A stretch of 7,882 nucleotides of DNA, taken from Candidatus Cloacimonadota bacterium (GTDB taxonomy: Bacteria; Cloacimonadota; Cloacimonadia; Cloacimonadales; JAOZMQ01). The translations under genes were made by a program, and so were the position numbers. Location: positions 1-7,882 of the forward strand of contig JAOZMQ010000134.1 of NCBI GenBank assembly GCA_029934195.1. The letters run 5' to 3'. The notes under the pieces are model-generated. The model was not told the origin of the DNA. It ran no database searches and saw nothing but the letters and a program-made list of their open reading frames with translations. Shown here in pieces: positions 6,647-7,882 of the stretch. Every line of letters begins with the position of its first letter. The first letter of the stretch is position 1.

Positions 6647-7652
6647 TTTCTTTTAAGACAATTTGATGTAATTGTTTCTTTAATTTATTTAAATTTGTTC
6701 CAGTTATAGCTGAAATCACAATGATACTTTCTTGAAGTTTTTCTTCAAACTCTTTTCTAATCATCGAAAGCATTTCATCTCTATCATCTTCTGGAATAGT
6801 ATCAATTTTACTTAAAGCAATTACATGATATTTTGAATCAAGATATGGGTCATATAAATGAAGTTCTTTTTTCAATGTTTGATAATCCTTAAAAGGTTCA
6901 TTAGAATTAACATCAATTAAAAAAAGGAGAGTTTTCGTTCGCTGAATATGTCTCAAAAATTGCAAACCTAACCCTTTCCCATCATGTGCACCTTCGATTA
7001 TTCCAGGAATATCAGCCATTACATAAGAATCGTAATCATTTACATTTATAACTCCGAGTGATGGTTCCAAAGTTGTAAACTCATAATTTGCAATCTTAGG
7101 ATGTGCAGATGAAATAGAGCTTAAAAGAGTAGATTTTCCAGCATTTGGAAATCCTACCAAACCGACATCTGCCATTAATTTGAGAACTAATTCTAATTCA
7201 AGATAACCGCCTTTTCTTCCCGGATAAGATTTCCGTGGAGCTTGGTTAGTCGATGTTGCAAATCGAGAATTTCCTTTACCTCCAAGACCGCCTTTTGCAA
7301 GGATTACTTCTTGACCGTTTTGAGTAATTTCAGCGATCTTCTCATGTTTTCCTTCAGTAATATCGTAGATTTCTGTTCCGAGAGGAAATTGAATATATGT
7401 ATTAACTCCAGTTCTTCCGGTTTTGTTATTTCCAGAACCGTGTTTCCCGTTATCTCCTTTATATAATTTTGAATAACGAAATTTTATCAATGTATTGATA
7501 TTCTCATTTCCGACAGCTATCACGCTACCGCCATCTCCTCCATCTCCTCCGTCAGGTCCCCCTTTTGGAACAAATTTCTCCCGACGAAAGCTAATGCAAC
7601 CATTACCGCCTTTTCCTGCCTCTACTTTAATTCTGGCAAAATCTATAAACAT
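6633..7652 (-). CDS. obgE: Obg family GTPase (ObgE/CgtA)
   Basis: This is an essential-type GTPase that binds the 50S ribosomal subunit and links ribosome assembly to growth and stress. The N-terminal Obg fold (about 2-157) shows the glycine-rich KGGPDGGDGGDGG (30-42), GDNGKHGSG (66-74) and AKGGLGGKGN (119-128). The GTPase domain follows: G1 GFPNAGKS (167-174), switch I ANYEFTTLEP (188-197), G3 DIPG (214-217), G4 SKID (281-284) and G5 SAITG (314-318). G4 has Ser where most Obg proteins have Asn, which may weaken guanine contacts. The 339 residues end just after the G domain with an acidic KENEED tail, so the extra C-terminal OCT domain of some Gram-positive homologues is absent. AAGGAG at 7657-7662 lies four bases from the ATG. 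The stop overlaps the dprA start by 14 bases. Confidence 0.97.
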   Translation of the reverse strand: MFIDFARIKVEAGKGGNGCISFRREKFVPKGGPDGGDGGDGGSVIAVGNENINTLIKFRYSKLYKGDNGKHGSGNNKTGRTGVNTYIQFPLGTEIYDITEGKHEKIAEITQNGQEVILAKGGLGGKGNSRFATSTNQAPRKSYPGRKGGYLELELVLKLMADVGLVGFPNAGKSTLLSSISSAHPKIANYEFTTLEPSLGVINVNDYDSYVMADIPGIIEGAHDGKGLGLQFLRHIQRTKTLLFLIDVNSNEPFKDYQTLKKELHLYDPYLDSKYHVIALSKIDTIPEDDRDEMLSMIRKEFEEKLQESIIVISAITGTNLNKLKKQLHQIVLKENEED

Positions 7653-7656
7653 ATTT

Positions 7657-7662
7657 CTCCTT
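7657..7662 (-). promoter_or_regulatory. Strong ribosome binding site of obgE
   Basis: On the minus strand this reads AAGGAG, four bases before the ATG at 7652. It is among the clearest Shine-Dalgarno matches in the window and begins only five bases after the hairpin at 7668-7708. Confidence 0.7.
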
Positions 7663-7667
7663 CAAAA

Positions 7668-7708
7668 GGTTTAGAGACAATTGTATTTTTTTTGATTATC
7701 TCTAAACC
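7668..7708. terminator. 13-bp stem hairpin between surface-protein gene and obgE
   Basis: GGTTTAGAGACAA (7668-7680) pairs with TTATCTCTAAACC (7696-7708). Twelve of the 13 positions are Watson-Crick and one is a C/A mismatch on the plus strand (a G-U pair in minus-strand RNA). The loop is 15 bases. On the minus strand it follows the stop of the surface-protein gene by 11 bases and is followed by only four T. On the plus strand it is followed by AC and then eight T (7711-7718), a better terminator tail, although no plus-strand gene is seen here. I call it a probable, perhaps bidirectional, intrinsic terminator. On the minus strand TACAAT (7685-7680), at the loop/stem edge, could be a -10 box for obgE, but its -35 is poor. 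Confidence 0.6.
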
Positions 7709-7719
7709 ACTTTTTTTTC

Positions 7720-7882
7720 TTATTTCAGCAAAATCATCTTATGATTTTGAACTTCTTTTCCAATATTAGCTCTGATAAAATACATACCAGAACTCACTTT
7801 ATTATTATTAATATCAGTGCCATTCCAAATAAATTGGCGGACGCCTTGATTCAAATTACCTTTAAAGATTGAGGAAATTATC
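7720..7882 (-). CDS. C-terminal end of a large secreted/surface protein (partial)
   Basis: Only the last 53 codons and the TAA stop are inside the window; the gene continues past the right edge. The translation contains GNLNQGVRQFIWNGTD, then NNNKVSSGMYFIRANIG and ends NHKMILLK. This matches the FlgD-like beta-sandwich / type IX-type C-terminal domain that ends many large exported proteins in the FCB superphylum: W-x-G-x-D, then SSGxYF, and a final K-M-x-L-x-K. The domain acts as a structural cap or sorting signal; whether it is a sorting signal here cannot be told without the rest of the genome. The function of the missing upstream part is unknown. The hairpin at 7668-7708 follows the stop. 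Confidence 0.85.
   Translation of the reverse strand, partial: IISSIFKGNLNQGVRQFIWNGTDINNNKVSSGMYFIRANIGKEVQNHKMILLK

Overview
The window is AT-rich (roughly 30% GC by eye), with compact genes and little spacer DNA apart from the first ~520 bases. The protein features suggest a Gram-negative member of the FCB (Fibrobacteres-Chlorobi-Bacteroidetes) superphylum. They are a TonB/ExbB/ExbD-type energy transducer set, a lipoprotein with a von Willebrand factor A (VWA) and a fibronectin III-like module, a methyltransferase with a THUMP-like C-terminus, and a gene tail resembling the FlgD-like / type IX-type C-terminal domain. The style (AT-rich, FlgD-like C-terminus, Fn3-like tail) recalls Cloacimonadota or a neighbouring uncultured lineage. 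This is inference from protein style, not a database result.

Layout. Positions 1-523 carry no convincing gene but hold an imperfect inverted repeat of about 181 bp (233-413), whose arms are built from degenerate ~10-bp CACGGATT units. Positions 524-2412 (+) are a tight three-gene operon: TonB-like transducer, ExbB/TolQ and ExbD/TolR. After a 141-bp gap, 2554-4290 (+) encodes a 578-residue VWA lipoprotein. Its stop overlaps the TTG start of a class I methyltransferase of unknown substrate (4287-5450, +). The + strand block then meets a - strand block head-to-head at 5451-5557. The - strand block, read right to left, is the tail of a large surface or secreted protein (7720-7882, cut by the window edge), a strong hairpin, obgE (6633-7652) and dprA (5558-6646). 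The last two overlap by 14 bases.

How they work together. The first three genes should form an inner-membrane proton-driven motor that transmits force through the periplasm to the outer membrane. No receptor or Tol/Pal partner is encoded here, so the client is unknown. The VWA lipoprotein is probably anchored in the outer membrane and may bind a protein partner through its metal site. The obgE-dprA pair joins a ribosome-assembly/stress GTPase to the RecA-loading DNA-uptake protein in one transcript, probably by translational coupling. I see no CRISPR array, tRNA, rRNA, transposase or clear defence system. The least explained elements are the inverted repeat, the VWA lipoprotein/methyltransferase pair and the hairpin upstream of obgE.
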